Assembly: GCF_000211415.1 (NCBI RefSeq)
Contig: NZ_GL890775.1
Coordinates: 940,190 to 982,804 of the forward strand
Length of the DNA: 42,615 nt
Direction: 5' to 3'
From: Enterobacter mori LMG 25706
Lineage (GTDB): Bacteria; Pseudomonadota; Gammaproteobacteria; Enterobacterales; Enterobacteriaceae
The translations under genes were made by a program, and so were the position numbers. Below are positions 8,637 to 15,788 of this stretch, piece after piece; within the stretch, counting starts at the first letter, position 1, and each line of letters opens with the position of its first letter. Under the pieces are notes generated by a model. The model was not told the DNA's origin and made no database searches. It saw only the letters and a program-made list of their open reading frames with translations.

Positions 8637-8789
8637 TAAAGGGCAGTTTCGCTGCCAGTCGGCTTATTGGTCTGTGAAGGTATTTCAAGTCCTGCAACGC
8701 GGGGTTTGCTCTCCGCTCCAGGTTCTCCCCGCTATGCTTTAGCGCGCAACCTGAGAAAACCGCCTTCAAGCCTTTGGCTTACGCCACAT

Positions 8790-8879
8790 TCAAGAAACTG
8801 CCTGGACGAACTCGGAAAAGCTCAGTGCTTCTTCACCCTCCGCCAGACTGTTGAAATACTCTTCGTATGCTTTTTCCAT
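8790..8879 (-). CDS. Small acidic phage protein (29 aa), first gene after pL
   Basis: 29-residue acidic peptide MEKAYEEYFNSLAEGEEALS followed by FSEFVQAVS. AGGGG is spaced six bases before the ATG, a good ribosome site. The pattern (aromatic/acidic N-terminus, then LSFxEFVxAxS) resembles small peptides seen at this place in other enterobacterial prophages, from memory. It is the first open frame downstream of the predicted pL start, so it would be expressed very early. Confidence 0.55.
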   Translation of the reverse strand: MEKAYEEYFNSLAEGEEALSFSEFVQAVS

Positions 8880-8953
8880 CTCGAACCCCTGTTTGCTGCT
8901 TTGCTTGGCTAATCACCCTTATCGCCGGGTAGGCGGAACGTTTACTGATTACT

Positions 8954-9031
8954 GCTGTTAAGTTTTGATAACGCAGATTGTTATTTAAACCTAACAAAAC
9001 GTCAAGGGTGAATTTCGCAAAACCTAACAGC
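8954..9031 (-). promoter_or_regulatory. Left early promoter pL with repressor operator OL
   Basis: On the minus strand TTGACG (9005-9000), a 17-base spacer and AACAAT (8982-8977) form a likely pL. The half-site CCTAAC occurs at 8990-8995 (between -35 and -10) and 9023-9028. CAAAACCTAACAGC (9018-9031) is repeated inverted with one mismatch at 8954-8967. The same half-site appears in OR. Repression of the left operon is inferred from this layout. Confidence 0.65.
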
Positions 9032-9048
9032 AGGATCGTGAAAAACAC

Positions 9049-9073
9049 AAAAAGGCCGCTATTGAAGCGGCCT
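9049..9073 (-). terminator. Intrinsic terminator of the repressor gene
   Basis: AGGCCGCT (9053-9060) pairs with AGCGGCCT (9066-9073). On the minus strand the stem is followed by TTTTTGTGTTTTT. It lies just after the repressor stop codon. Confidence 0.85.
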
Positions 9074-9087
9074 GGCGTGAAGAAAAA

Positions 9088-9507
9088 TTATTTGATATCG
9101 AGGTTTTTGAGGATCTGCAGGATTTCTTCTTTGCTTTTGGTTTTTATCAGGTCGTTGAACGTTTCATCGTAGTCTTTGACCTTGTCCCGCAAATTGATGA
9201 TGTGTTGTTCTTTCTCAGCGTTGGGGAGTTTTTCAAACAGTTCCAGAAGCTGAATCTGTTGCGGTGAAAGCATCCGATACGATTCTGCTGGGGCTGGTTC
9301 GTATCCGTCATCGCCTTTAATGATCCAGCCAGGTTCAACGCCAAGAGCCGCAGCTAACTTGAAGAGATTATCGCCCCTTGGAGAGGTTTCATCACGTTCC
9401 CACTGAGAGATTGTGACATGAGCAACCCCAGCCTGTTTGCCTAGGCTGCGCTGGGTATATTTCAAAGCAGAGCGCCGCTCTTTTATACGCTGACCGATCG
9501 TTTTCAT
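9088..9507 (-). CDS. Prophage repressor, XRE-type HTH without autoprotease domain
   Basis: 139 residues. The HTH_3 domain (about 4-60) contains QRSLGKQAGVAHVTISQWER and LFKLAAALGVEPGWIIKG. The remainder (about 75-139) is a charged helical tail (LELFEKLPNAEKEQHIINLR). No S24/LexA-type peptidase region with Ser-Lys dyad is present, and the protein is about 100 residues shorter than lambda CI. It is divergent from the Cro-like gene and flanked by shared operators, as expected of the lysogenic repressor. Induction is therefore unlikely to be by RecA-driven self-cleavage; see the LexA-controlled gene at 14632. Confidence 0.85.
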   Translation of the reverse strand: MKTIGQRIKERRSALKYTQRSLGKQAGVAHVTISQWERDETSPRGDNLFKLAAALGVEPGWIIKGDDGYEPAPAESYRMLSPQQIQLLELFEKLPNAEKEQHIINLRDKVKDYDETFNDLIKTKSKEEILQILKNLDIK

Positions 9508-9518
9508 AGTTCGGAAAT

Positions 9519-9567
9519 CCTAACGCGCATTGACTCTTGTTTCCTTAACATATAAAGTTAGGAAAAC
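9519..9567 (+). promoter_or_regulatory. Right early promoter pR and operator OR
   Basis: TTGACT (9530-9535) with TAAAGT 17 bases on (9553-9558), or TATAAA 15 bases on, forms pR. CCTAAC lies at 9519-9524. GTTTCCTTAAC (9539-9549) and GTTAGGAAAAC (9557-9567) form an inverted repeat matching at nine of eleven positions over the -10 region. The repressor promoter must lie in the same interval on the minus strand. Confidence 0.65.
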
Positions 9568-9584
9568 TTACCAAGGAGGACAAA

Positions 9585-9797
9585 ATGAAAACCGAAGATG
9601 TAATCAAACACTTTGGGAAAAAAGCCAACGTGGCGAGGGCTCTCAACATCGCTCGATCCTCTGTGAGTGAGTGGGGGGAGTTAGTACCTGAACGACGCGC
9701 CGCTCGACTGGAAAAATTAACGGGTGGTGCATTGAAGTACGACTCAGTTTTGTATGAGCACAAGCTTAACCTCAATGCCCCTAAGGAGTCTGACTGA
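9585..9797 (+). CDS. Cro/YdaS-like transcriptional regulator
   Basis: 70-residue helix-turn-helix protein of the P22-type Cro/YdaS group: TEDVIKHFGKKANVARALN, then ARSSVSEWGELVPERRAARLEKL. It is the first gene of the right operon, with a strong AAGGAGG site. Cro proteins shut down the repressor and early promoters during lytic growth. Its stop overlaps the start of the YdaT-like gene by one base (TGATG). Confidence 0.85.
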   Translation: MKTEDVIKHFGKKANVARALNIARSSVSEWGELVPERRAARLEKLTGGALKYDSVLYEHKLNLNAPKESD

Positions 9798-10249
9798 TGG
9801 AAATCAAAAAGCTGGCATGCGAGCTGGAGTCTTGGGCGCAGGAAAAGGGCTGGAAGACGGTCACGCAGCTGATAACCCCGCATCACTTTGGCGATCTGCT
9901 TCAGTCACTTGATGACGTATCGGATCCGGACGAATACGCGCGCCGTTTGCACAACAACAAGCAGATTATTCAACGTGCTTTCCGCAACGATACGCCTAAC
10001 TACCTGAAACAGGCAGAAGCGCTGAGCTATGCCATCCGTACCGCCATTGATAACGAACTGGCGCAGAAGGACTGCATGCACTACCGGGCGGCCAGGGTTA
10101 ACAAAGAGTGTATCGAAGCCACCAATGCCGTCTTCACTGGCAAACCGCAACCGGTAATCCGCCGCGAGACTCTGGAAGCTATCGACGCGCTGGCGCAGCT
10201 GGTCGGCGTCAAAGTGAAGCTGGTTTCGACTTGTTCAAACGTAGCCTAG
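9797..10249 (+). CDS. YdaT-like regulator at the CII position
   Basis: 150 residues resembling the Rac YdaT family (once described as a toxin, later considered a CII-like regulator). Recognised features are an N-terminal charged helix, RRLHNNKQIIQRAFRNDTP, and the C-terminal ATNAVFTGKPQPVIRRETLEA. It is coupled to the Cro-like gene as cro-cII or ydaS-ydaT pairs are. By place it would influence the lysis-lysogeny choice; no direct binding motif was identified. The family call is from memory of sequence patterns. Confidence 0.7.
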   Translation: MEIKKLACELESWAQEKGWKTVTQLITPHHFGDLLQSLDDVSDPDEYARRLHNNKQIIQRAFRNDTPNYLKQAEALSYAIRTAIDNELAQKDCMHYRAARVNKECIEATNAVFTGKPQPVIRRETLEAIDALAQLVGVKVKLVSTCSNVA

Positions 10250-10271
10250 TTCAGTTGTATTGAGGTGTTCT

Positions 10272-11190
10272 ATGAGCATGGAACTGATGGTTCAGGCGAT
10301 GAAGGTCAAGGTAGGAAACCCCCTTCGTAAGCTGGTCCTGCTTAAGCTGGCCGATAACGCAAGTGATCAGGGCGAATGCTGGCCGAGCTATCAGCATATC
10401 GCTGATCAGTGTGAGATCAGCCGTCGTTCCGTCATGAATCATGTTGCCGCGCTTTGCGAGTCTGGACTGATGCGAAAAGAGACCAGAACGGGCCCAAAAG
10501 GTAACGGCAGTAATTTCTACCGACTACCCCTGAGCGGTGCAAATACCAGTGCAAGGGTAGTGCAGGGGATTCACCAGGGTGGTGAAGCAAATTCACTAGG
10601 GGCTGGTGCAGGAGATTCACCAGATGGTGCACCACATTCACCAGGGGGTAGTGAAGGAGATTCACCCAGAATCAGTCACTCTTCTGAACCAGTCAAAGAA
10701 CCAGAAAATAATACTTGTCCGGACGCTTCGCTGTCGGACGAACAGCTGACCAAAGAGGCGTGTTTTAAATCGTCATCCAGAGGCCGTGGTTGCACATGCA
10801 GGAAAACGGCAGTGGGGAAGCAAGGAAGATCTGACCTGCGCCCAGTGGATGTGGAACCGCATCGTCAAACTGTATGAAAAAGCCGCTGAGACAGACGGGG
10901 AACTGGTGCGCCCCAAAGAGCCTAACTGGGCTGCATGGTCCAACGAAATCCGTCTGATGTGTGCCCTTGATGGCAGAACACATAAGCAAATATGCGAAAT
11001 GTTTTCGCGTGTACAGCGTGATCCGTTCTGGTGCCGGAACGTGATGTCACCGTCAAAACTGCGCGAAAAATGGGATGACTTAATTCTACGGCTGCCATCG
11101 CCAGGGGCGGCTCAGAATCAGGCTGGTGGCCGGGATATCAATCGGATCTCCCGTCCTGACAGCACCGTTCCGCCAGGATTCAGGGGGTAA
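10272..11190 (+). pseudogene. O-like replication initiator, split by a frameshift
   Basis: The N-terminal part (10272-10877 frame) has a winged-HTH of the HTH_36 type: LRKLVLLKLADNASDQGECW, then CEISRRSVMNHVAALCESGL. A low-complexity linker over the iterons follows. The C-terminal part continues in the +1 frame to 11190 with AGKRQWGSKEDLTCAQWMW and DGRTHKQICEMFSRVQRDPF, typical of loader-contacting C-termini. Removing the G at 10762 (GCGTGTTTTAAAT to GCGTTTTTAAAT) restores EAFLNRHPEAVVAHAGKRQ and joins them. As read, translation ends at 10877 after unrelated residues. The start at 10272 has GAGGTG five bases before it. Either a real mutation or a base error. Confidence 0.85.
10560..10668 (+). 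other. Candidate phage replication origin: five iterons
   Basis: Five 18-base direct repeats of the form GTGMAGGAGATTCACCAG start at 10560, 10582, 10606, 10627 and 10651, that is 21-24 bases apart. Two copies have perfect GTGAA/TTCAC arms. They sit inside the initiator gene between its DNA-binding and C-terminal domains, exactly as lambda ori lies in gene O. AT-rich sequence follows. Confidence 0.8.
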
Positions 11191-11192
11191 GC

Positions 11193-11933
11193 ATGCAAAA
11201 CGCAGGTTCCATTCTCGATCGCCTTCGCCGCGTCATTCCGCCGGGCGTAGAACCCAAATTCAAGAGCGCCGCTGAGCTGATGGTCTGGCAGCGCGAGGAA
11301 GGTCTAAAACGTGCCGCTGAGGTGGACAAACTCAACCAGCAGGCACGTGCTGAGAAAATTTTCGGTAGATCCGGGATCCAGAACCTGCACCGCAGCTGCA
11401 GCTTCGCGAATTACACGGTGAACGGCGATGGCCAGCGCCATGCCCTGAGTATGGCAAAGAGCTATGCGCAAAATTTTGGCACCGGCTTTGCGAGTTTCGT
11501 TTTCACCGGAAAGCCGGGCACTGGCAAAAACCACCTGTCAGCAGCCATTGGAAATTATCTGCTGAAACAGGGGCGAACGGTTCTGATTGTGACGGTGCCT
11601 GATCTGACCCTGCGCGCCCGGGCCTGCTATGACGAAGGACATTCTGAAGCCGCGCTGCTGGATGACCTCTGCAAAGTTGATCTGCTGGTGCTCGACGAAG
11701 TCGGCATTCAGCGCGACAGCCGCGGCGAGAAAGTTTTGTTGAACCAGATTATCGATCGCCGGCTGGCCGCTATGCGCCCGGTTGGCGTGCTGACCAACCT
11801 GAATTACGACGAGCTGATAGAGACCCTGGGCGAAAGGGTTGTTGATCGCCTGCGCATGGATAACGGCATTTGGGTGAACTTTGACTGGGAGAGCTATCGC
11901 GGAAACGTTAGCCACCTGAGACCTGTTAAGTAA
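11193..11933 (+). CDS. DnaC-like helicase loader
   Basis: 246-residue AAA+ ATPase that would load the host DnaB helicase at the phage origin, replacing lambda P. Walker A is GKPGTGKNHL (near residue 108), Walker B is DLLVLDEVG, and the end matches E. coli DnaC (LGERVVDRLRMDNGIWVNFDW). The N-terminal 70 residues are phage-like and may bind DnaB. It follows the O-like gene by two bases, so loss of the initiator upstream would affect its use but not its frame. Confidence 0.92.
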   Translation: MQNAGSILDRLRRVIPPGVEPKFKSAAELMVWQREEGLKRAAEVDKLNQQARAEKIFGRSGIQNLHRSCSFANYTVNGDGQRHALSMAKSYAQNFGTGFASFVFTGKPGTGKNHLSAAIGNYLLKQGRTVLIVTVPDLTLRARACYDEGHSEAALLDDLCKVDLLVLDEVGIQRDSRGEKVLLNQIIDRRLAAMRPVGVLTNLNYDELIETLGERVVDRLRMDNGIWVNFDWESYRGNVSHLRPVK

Positions 11934-11950
11934 ATTTTGAGGAGAAAATT

Positions 11951-12607
11951 ATGAAATCTGTAGTCGACGCATTGAAAGCCATGGGTAAAGCAACCTATCA
12001 CGAAGTAGCAGCACGCCTGGATATTGAACCCGTAGAGGCCCTGAAAATGCTGCGCGAGCACAAGGAAGAGGGGTTGTGCAATTTCTTCGATGGAGCCTGG
12101 TCGGTTGGTACCGCGAAAGAGCAGAAGCCGAAGCGTATCAGACCAAAGCAGCCATCGCAGCTGGTGGAGAGGGTATTGTCAGCTATGCAGGGGCAGGGGG
12201 CTATGAGTGCCAACCAGGTTGCAGAAAAACTGGGTAAAGGTTCGCGAGCTCTGAATGCCTCGCTGGGTGCGATGTGCAAGGACGGTCTGGTCCTGCGCCA
12301 TGTGGACGGGAAAAATATCACCTGGAGCCTGGCGGATGAACCGGAAGTTCAGCCAGAACAGCAGGAGCCTTCAGTACCGGACGTCAAGTTATCATCAGCG
12401 CCAGACAGCACAACCCTGGAACAAATTATTGGGGAAATCCCAACTTTCGCCAGTCGTCCGGATGATCTGATTATTCCGTCACCGCGTTATATCTCAACTG
12501 AAATCCGCCGCACGAAAGCGAAGCTGGCACGCCTGCAGCGTGTGCAGAGGGCTGTTCGCGAGCTGCGCCATCATAAGCATCTGCTGGAGGGGCTGGGGAA
12601 TGACTGA
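11951..12607 (+). CDS. DUF1627-family phage protein
   Basis: 218 residues with two winged-helix-like repeats: VVDALKAMGKATYHEVAARL with EPVEALKMLREHKEEGL, then QLVERVLSAMQGQGAMSANQ with SLGAMCKDGLVLRH. A proline/glutamate-rich linker leads to a C-terminal basic coiled coil (TKAKLARLQRVQRAVRELRH). The pattern is that of DUF1627 proteins found after replication genes in Rac/Qin-like prophages. The HTH repeats suggest DNA binding, but no role is established. AGGAG precedes the ATG. Confidence 0.75.
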   Translation: MKSVVDALKAMGKATYHEVAARLDIEPVEALKMLREHKEEGLCNFFDGAWSVGTAKEQKPKRIRPKQPSQLVERVLSAMQGQGAMSANQVAEKLGKGSRALNASLGAMCKDGLVLRHVDGKNITWSLADEPEVQPEQQEPSVPDVKLSSAPDSTTLEQIIGEIPTFASRPDDLIIPSPRYISTEIRRTKAKLARLQRVQRAVRELRHHKHLLEGLGND

Positions 12608-12806
12608 TTTGCCGAAATGCCCTGAATGCGGAATGGCTCCTTCTCTGAGGGTTCGCAGCCGGGGGATGAACTGGGGTTCGGCAGAGGTTCGCTGTTCGAA
12701 CGGTTGTCCCGGCATTCGGGCGGGATTTTCGTTCCCGCCTGATGGTGAGGCAGCGGCCCGGCAGTTGCTTCAAGAAAAATGGAAAGAGTTAGTGGAGGCA
12801 AAGTGA
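12600..12806 (+). CDS. Lar-like small zinc-ribbon protein
   Basis: 68 residues with CPECG near the start and CSNGCPG about 25 residues later, forming a four-cysteine zinc ribbon, then a helix (DGEAAARQLLQEKWKELV). The layout resembles the Lar/restriction-alleviation family of lambdoid phages, although the usual CPFCGG core is varied. If that is right, it would modulate host type I restriction. The ATG overlaps the end of the DUF1627 gene by eight bases. Confidence 0.6.
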   Translation: MTDLPKCPECGMAPSLRVRSRGMNWGSAEVRCSNGCPGIRAGFSFPPDGEAAARQLLQEKWKELVEAK

Positions 12807-12985
12807 GCAATTTATTACTTCACAAATGTGTAAAAGACACCGAGGGCTCGTCGACTGAGACAAAATCTCTCGGCTGGAATCGTGGCTGGAAAACATGCCG
12901 GAAGGGTTGGAAAACGTTCTGTCGTGAGAACGCAGAAATCACGGTAGAAGAACACCTCGAGACTGATCTCTCGTTCACGAACTAG
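12803..12985 (+). CDS. Possible small basic protein, GTG start
   Basis: 60-residue frame beginning at a GTG that overlaps the preceding stop (GTGA) with GGAGG four bases upstream. It reads VSNLLLHKCVKDTEGSSTET, then a Trp/Lys-rich centre (WNRGWKTCRKGWKTFC). Coupling and ribosome site favour translation. The odd composition and lack of any recognised family keep confidence low. Confidence 0.35.
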   Translation: MSNLLLHKCVKDTEGSSTETKSLGWNRGWKTCRKGWKTFCRENAEITVEEHLETDLSFTN

Positions 12986-13105
12986 GCTGTAGCCAACTGG
13001 CATATTGCTGAATAACTCACTTACTAGACGCCATAGGATTAGCTCATAACCGCTTCTTCATGGTATTTTCATGCCACACTTCATGAGATTAGAGGGAAAT
13101 TTGAG

Positions 13106-13306
13106 ATGATGTATTCAGTGACTTTTGATGATACTGGACGTGTAGAGGATATTGAACTAGAGCGTGAGGTTAGGGCCGGAGATAGGCTCTCGCTTAACAT
13201 TGATGGTCTTGATGGTATTTATATTGTCATGACTGTTAGTGGCCCTATTTATGAAAATATATGTGTTCCAGCAAATATCAGGGTCCAAAAATATTGGAAG
13301 CAATAA
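13106..13306 (+). CDS. Hypothetical small acidic protein
   Basis: 66 residues starting MMYSVTFDDTGRVEDIELER, apparently beta-rich, followed by DRLSLNIDGLDGIYIVMTV. It is AT-rich compared with the replication genes before it, marking the start of an accessory stretch that includes the FRG-domain gene. GAGGG lies nine to thirteen bases upstream of the ATG pair. Function unknown. Confidence 0.5.
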   Translation: MMYSVTFDDTGRVEDIELEREVRAGDRLSLNIDGLDGIYIVMTVSGPIYENICVPANIRVQKYWKQ

Positions 13307-13308
13307 TG

Positions 13309-13335
13309 TACCCCCCCTAATCATCAAGGGGGGTA
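13309..13335. terminator. Terminator-like GC hairpin
   Basis: TACCCCCC (13309-13316) pairs with GGGGGGTA (13328-13335) across an 11-base loop, just after the stop at 13306. Only two Ts follow, so termination efficiency is doubtful. Confidence 0.45.
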
Positions 13336-13475
13336 TTCCGAAGTGGAGTATTGCATACAAATCGAAAGACTAGTAGGGCTAGGTTAATATAGATGTTGAT
13401 GTGTCAGAAAGAACCTGCTAAGCGGGGGATGAACTAAACCCGACTACGTATTAGAAGTAAATTTGGGGACATATA

Positions 13476-14390
13476 ATGATAGATAGTAGATCGAAACTAA
13501 ACAAAAAAAGACCGCGACCTTCAATTCAGATCACATCAGTATCTGATTTTGTTCGCCATGTTGTTAATTGGCGACTTGATGGCCATCCCCCAACGGCCTT
13601 CAGAGGCCAGAGTCACTATGGATGGTATTCCATTCCAAAACTTTTTCGTGATGATAATGATATTCATAGTAGCGAAAACTATGCCGTTAGGGATATTGTT
13701 TCATTGCATCCAAGTGAATTTGAATCTGATAAGACTATGTTTGACCGGTTGGTTAGAATGCAGCATTTTGGTTTACCCACTAGACTTTTGGATGTAACAA
13801 CAAACCCTCTGGTGGCTCTTTGGTTTGCTACAGAAATGAGCAAACGTAGTGAGGATTATCATGGTGCAGTTCAAGCATTTTTAGTGCCTAAAGACCGGCA
13901 GCGTTATTATGATAGCGATAGAGTGAGTTGTATGGCAAATATTGCCAATCTCACAAAGAAACAAAAAGAGGAATTAGCCTCTTGTGCCATGACGGCGTCA
14001 TCTGTCATTGAATTTAATAAGCAACCTGTCGTCGATACCTTAGTTTTTCACATTGGAATGGAAAAGGCACATTTTAGAAATGTTGTAAATCCTGATGATT
14101 TGTTACGCCCTATTTATGTCAAACCGAAAATGTCTAACAAGCGAATAATTGCACAGGCTGGAGCGTTTATGCTTTGGGGGGTGAATGTTGATGCGTCTAG
14201 AGTTGCTGAACGTCTCCGACAGGACAGAATTTGGATCGATGAAGCCGACAAAGCCCATATTAGAGATGAGCTGAATCTTTTAGGTATAAATGAGAGAACT
14301 CTATTTCCAGAAATTGATAAATCAGCCAAATTTATAACTGATTTGTACGGGAGTAGACGACGGGGTCTGAGCGCAAGCGGTTTACTATGA
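13476..14390 (+). CDS. FRG-domain protein (accessory, possible defence gene)
   Basis: 304 residues. The FRG domain is seen in TAFRGQSHYGWYSIPKLFR (about 41-59), with the second conserved block LVRMQHFGLPTRLLDVTTNP followed by LVALWFATEM (about 89-118), and a later AQAGAFMLWG. The domain is widespread in accessory genes and has no proven activity that I know of. The gene is clearly AT-rich, stands alone between hairpins (13309 and 14505) with its own weak GGGG ribosome site, and interrupts an otherwise ordinary lambdoid order. This suggests a moron acquired by the phage. A role in excluding other phages is inference only. Confidence 0.8.
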   Translation: MIDSRSKLNKKRPRPSIQITSVSDFVRHVVNWRLDGHPPTAFRGQSHYGWYSIPKLFRDDNDIHSSENYAVRDIVSLHPSEFESDKTMFDRLVRMQHFGLPTRLLDVTTNPLVALWFATEMSKRSEDYHGAVQAFLVPKDRQRYYDSDRVSCMANIANLTKKQKEELASCAMTASSVIEFNKQPVVDTLVFHIGMEKAHFRNVVNPDDLLRPIYVKPKMSNKRIIAQAGAFMLWGVNVDASRVAERLRQDRIWIDEADKAHIRDELNLLGINERTLFPEIDKSAKFITDLYGSRRRGLSASGLL

Positions 14391-14504
14391 TTACGAGGTC
14401 CTAGCCTTTAAGCCAGGATGCTCTAATCCCGTGAAAGATGGTTCAACTCCCGTTAGCTAGCGATCCGCAGTACATGGAAAATGCTGAGCAGAACACGAAA
14501 ACTT

Positions 14505-14526
14505 AACCCGCTTCGGCGGGTTCTTC
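14505..14526 (+). terminator. Intrinsic terminator-like hairpin before the SOS gene
   Basis: AACCCGC (14505-14511), TTCG loop, GCGGGTT (14516-14522), then CTTC. It separates the FRG gene from the LexA-controlled gene. The stretch 14391-14500 holds no gene that I can support. Confidence 0.65.
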
Positions 14527-14593
14527 ACATCTATCCCCGTCATCCTGTAACGTTTCGTGCTCTTATTGCGTTGATCATTCTGACGTTGCGGTG

Positions 14594-14613
14594 TACTGTA
14601 TGAATATACAGTT
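14594..14613 (+). promoter_or_regulatory. LexA (SOS) box
   Basis: TACTGTATGAATATACAGTT contains CTGT-N8-ACAG and matches the E. coli LexA consensus nearly throughout. It ends 18 bases before the ATG of the next gene, with AGGAGG between. LexA binding here would silence that gene until DNA damage. Confidence 0.9.
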
Positions 14614-14631
14614 AATTGTTCAGGAGGCATC

Positions 14632-14952
14632 ATGTCGTATACATCTCCAGTGCTCGCTAACACAGAAACTCCTATGACGCTTGCCAGTCTTTGTCGCTTA
14701 GATGGCAAATACCGCGCAATCGAAATCTCACCGGGATTTGTTGTCGTAGATATAACCCGTCCCCCCCAGTCGGGTGATACTGTTGCGTTCTCGTTCTGCG
14801 GTGGCATGCAGTTTGCGAAAGTACAGGGCGAGTCATTAATTACCCCAGATGGTGATGTGATAGAAGGTGACGCGCTGGACGATGTGCGGGTGGCAGGAGT
14901 GGCTATCTTTTTGATTAAAGAAATCAACAACGACGAACTACCAATCATTTAG
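14632..14952 (+). CDS. SOS-controlled protein with S24/UmuD-like fold; candidate antirepressor
   Basis: 106 residues. The C-terminal half (SGDTVAFSFCGGMQFAKV, then GESLITPDG and DDVRVAGVAIFLIKEI) resembles the second half of LexA/UmuD-type S24 domains, including a Lys at the catalytic-Lys place, but the usual GDSM serine motif is not seen. Direct LexA control is shown by the box at 14594. Because the prophage repressor lacks a cleavage domain, an SOS-made protein that inactivates it would explain induction, as the LexA-controlled antirepressors of Gifsy prophages do. That role is inferred. It could also be a UmuD-like SOS protein. Confidence 0.7.
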   Translation: MSYTSPVLANTETPMTLASLCRLDGKYRAIEISPGFVVVDITRPPQSGDTVAFSFCGGMQFAKVQGESLITPDGDVIEGDALDDVRVAGVAIFLIKEINNDELPII

Positions 14953-15131
14953 CCCTTCGGTAATTCCCTCACGCAAGAGAAGTCACTATCGTTCGGTTGT
15001 TTAGCTCAATTGAGCTTTATTGATTTATCCAACCTATTAGACATCAGGCTAAGCGGAACTGTTAATGAGGTCAGCGCGCAGGGAGATAAAGGACCGCCCC
15101 CGGAAGGGGAAACCATTTTAGGGATGTGCCC

Positions 15132-15350
15132 ATGAAATTAAATGAATTTGCCGCGGGTTTAACCAAAGACGGATTGCTTGTTTTAAATCTGTCCGATGGC
15201 GAAATAACTGACTACCTCGTCACCAATAATGCTTTACGCACGCTGATACGCCGGGAGGGTAATCGAATTTCCGCGCGGATCCTCAGTGATGATGAGCGAA
15301 TAATCAACCTTAACTCCCTGCCAGAAGCACTTAAGGTTCTCAAGCCGTAA
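15132..15350 (+). CDS. Hypothetical phage protein
   Basis: 72 residues from the ATG at 15132 (AGGGA eight bases upstream; an in-frame GTG two codons earlier is possible). It reads MKLNEFAAGLTKDGLLVLNL, then REGNRISARILSDDERIINL, a small alpha/beta fold with no recognised family. It lies between the SOS gene and the Ref-like gene in the right operon. A perfect 14-base palindrome (AGCTCAATTGAGCT) stands upstream at 15003-15016. Confidence 0.5.
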   Translation: MKLNEFAAGLTKDGLLVLNLSDGEITDYLVTNNALRTLIRREGNRISARILSDDERIINLNSLPEALKVLKP

Positions 15351-15417
15351 GTGTTGATTTATAATAATCAAACGGGCTGAACACCCACTGATTACTGCGC
15401 CAACCTGAGGAATCAAA

Positions 15418-15498
15418 ATGGCGCAGAGCATTACCCTAAACAACTCTCACCGCCCGTCTATGTGCGGTGTTTCTGCTTGCGCTGGTGGTCCAGCATGA
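15418..15498 (+). CDS. Micro-ORF coupled to the Ref-like gene
   Basis: 26-residue frame starting MAQSITLNNSHRPSMCGVS with a good GAGGA ribosome site, ending in an ATGA overlap with the following start codon. It may serve as a leader that couples translation into the nuclease gene. No homologue is recognised. Confidence 0.4.
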   Translation: MAQSITLNNSHRPSMCGVSACAGGPA

Positions 15499-15788
15499 AG
15501 AAAGCAGATAACCTTCATCTTTCGCGTGTGGCCGCACTGGGCTGCATCGTGTGCAGAAATCAGAACCTGGGCGAAACGCCTGCGGAAATTCACCATATCC
15601 GAACCGGTCAGGGCATAAGCCAGCGCGCTGACCATCGGAAATCAATTCCTCTATGCCATATGCACCATCGCAACGGCGGTTATGGTGCGGCGATTCATGC
15701 TGGCCGCAAGCAATGGGAGAGAAACTTCGGTACCGAGTTGCAGCTGCTGGAGCAGGTCCAGTTAGAGCTGGGAGTGTTCTATGCCTAA
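15495..15788 (+). CDS. Ref-family HNH nuclease
   Basis: 97 residues resembling the P1 Ref group, whose P1 member is a RecA-dependent DNA nuclease. The zinc/HNH pattern is visible as CIVC (about 17-20), AEIHHIRTGQG (about 31-41), LCHMHHRNGG and AIHAGRKQWERNFG. The protein matches the C-terminal catalytic part of Ref and is short. It lies in a recombination set with rusA, its stop overlapping the rusA start by eight bases. Confidence 0.8.
   Translation: MKKADNLHLSRVAALGCIVCRNQNLGETPAEIHHIRTGQGISQRADHRKSIPLCHMHHRNGGYGAAIHAGRKQWERNFGTELQLLEQVQLELGVFYA

Noticed and set aside
8554..8769. 71-codon minus-strand frame in the left leader
   Set aside because: It needs a TTG start without ribosome site and runs through the inverted repeat; composition looks non-coding. 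It cannot be fully excluded.
10755..10790. Programmed frameshift in the O-like gene
   Set aside because: The shift needed is +1 and no known +1 signal (slow codon or stop with slippery context) is present; simple insertion of a G explains it.
14391..14475. tRNA-like sequence (GGTTCAACTCC with CTAGC/GCTAG ends)
   Set aside because: The presumed T-stem and anticodon stem do not pair and the total length is too short for a tRNA.
15065..15121. 18-codon basic frame (MRSARREIKDRPRKGKPF)
   Set aside because: Weak ribosome site and very short; might be a real peptide but support is insufficient.
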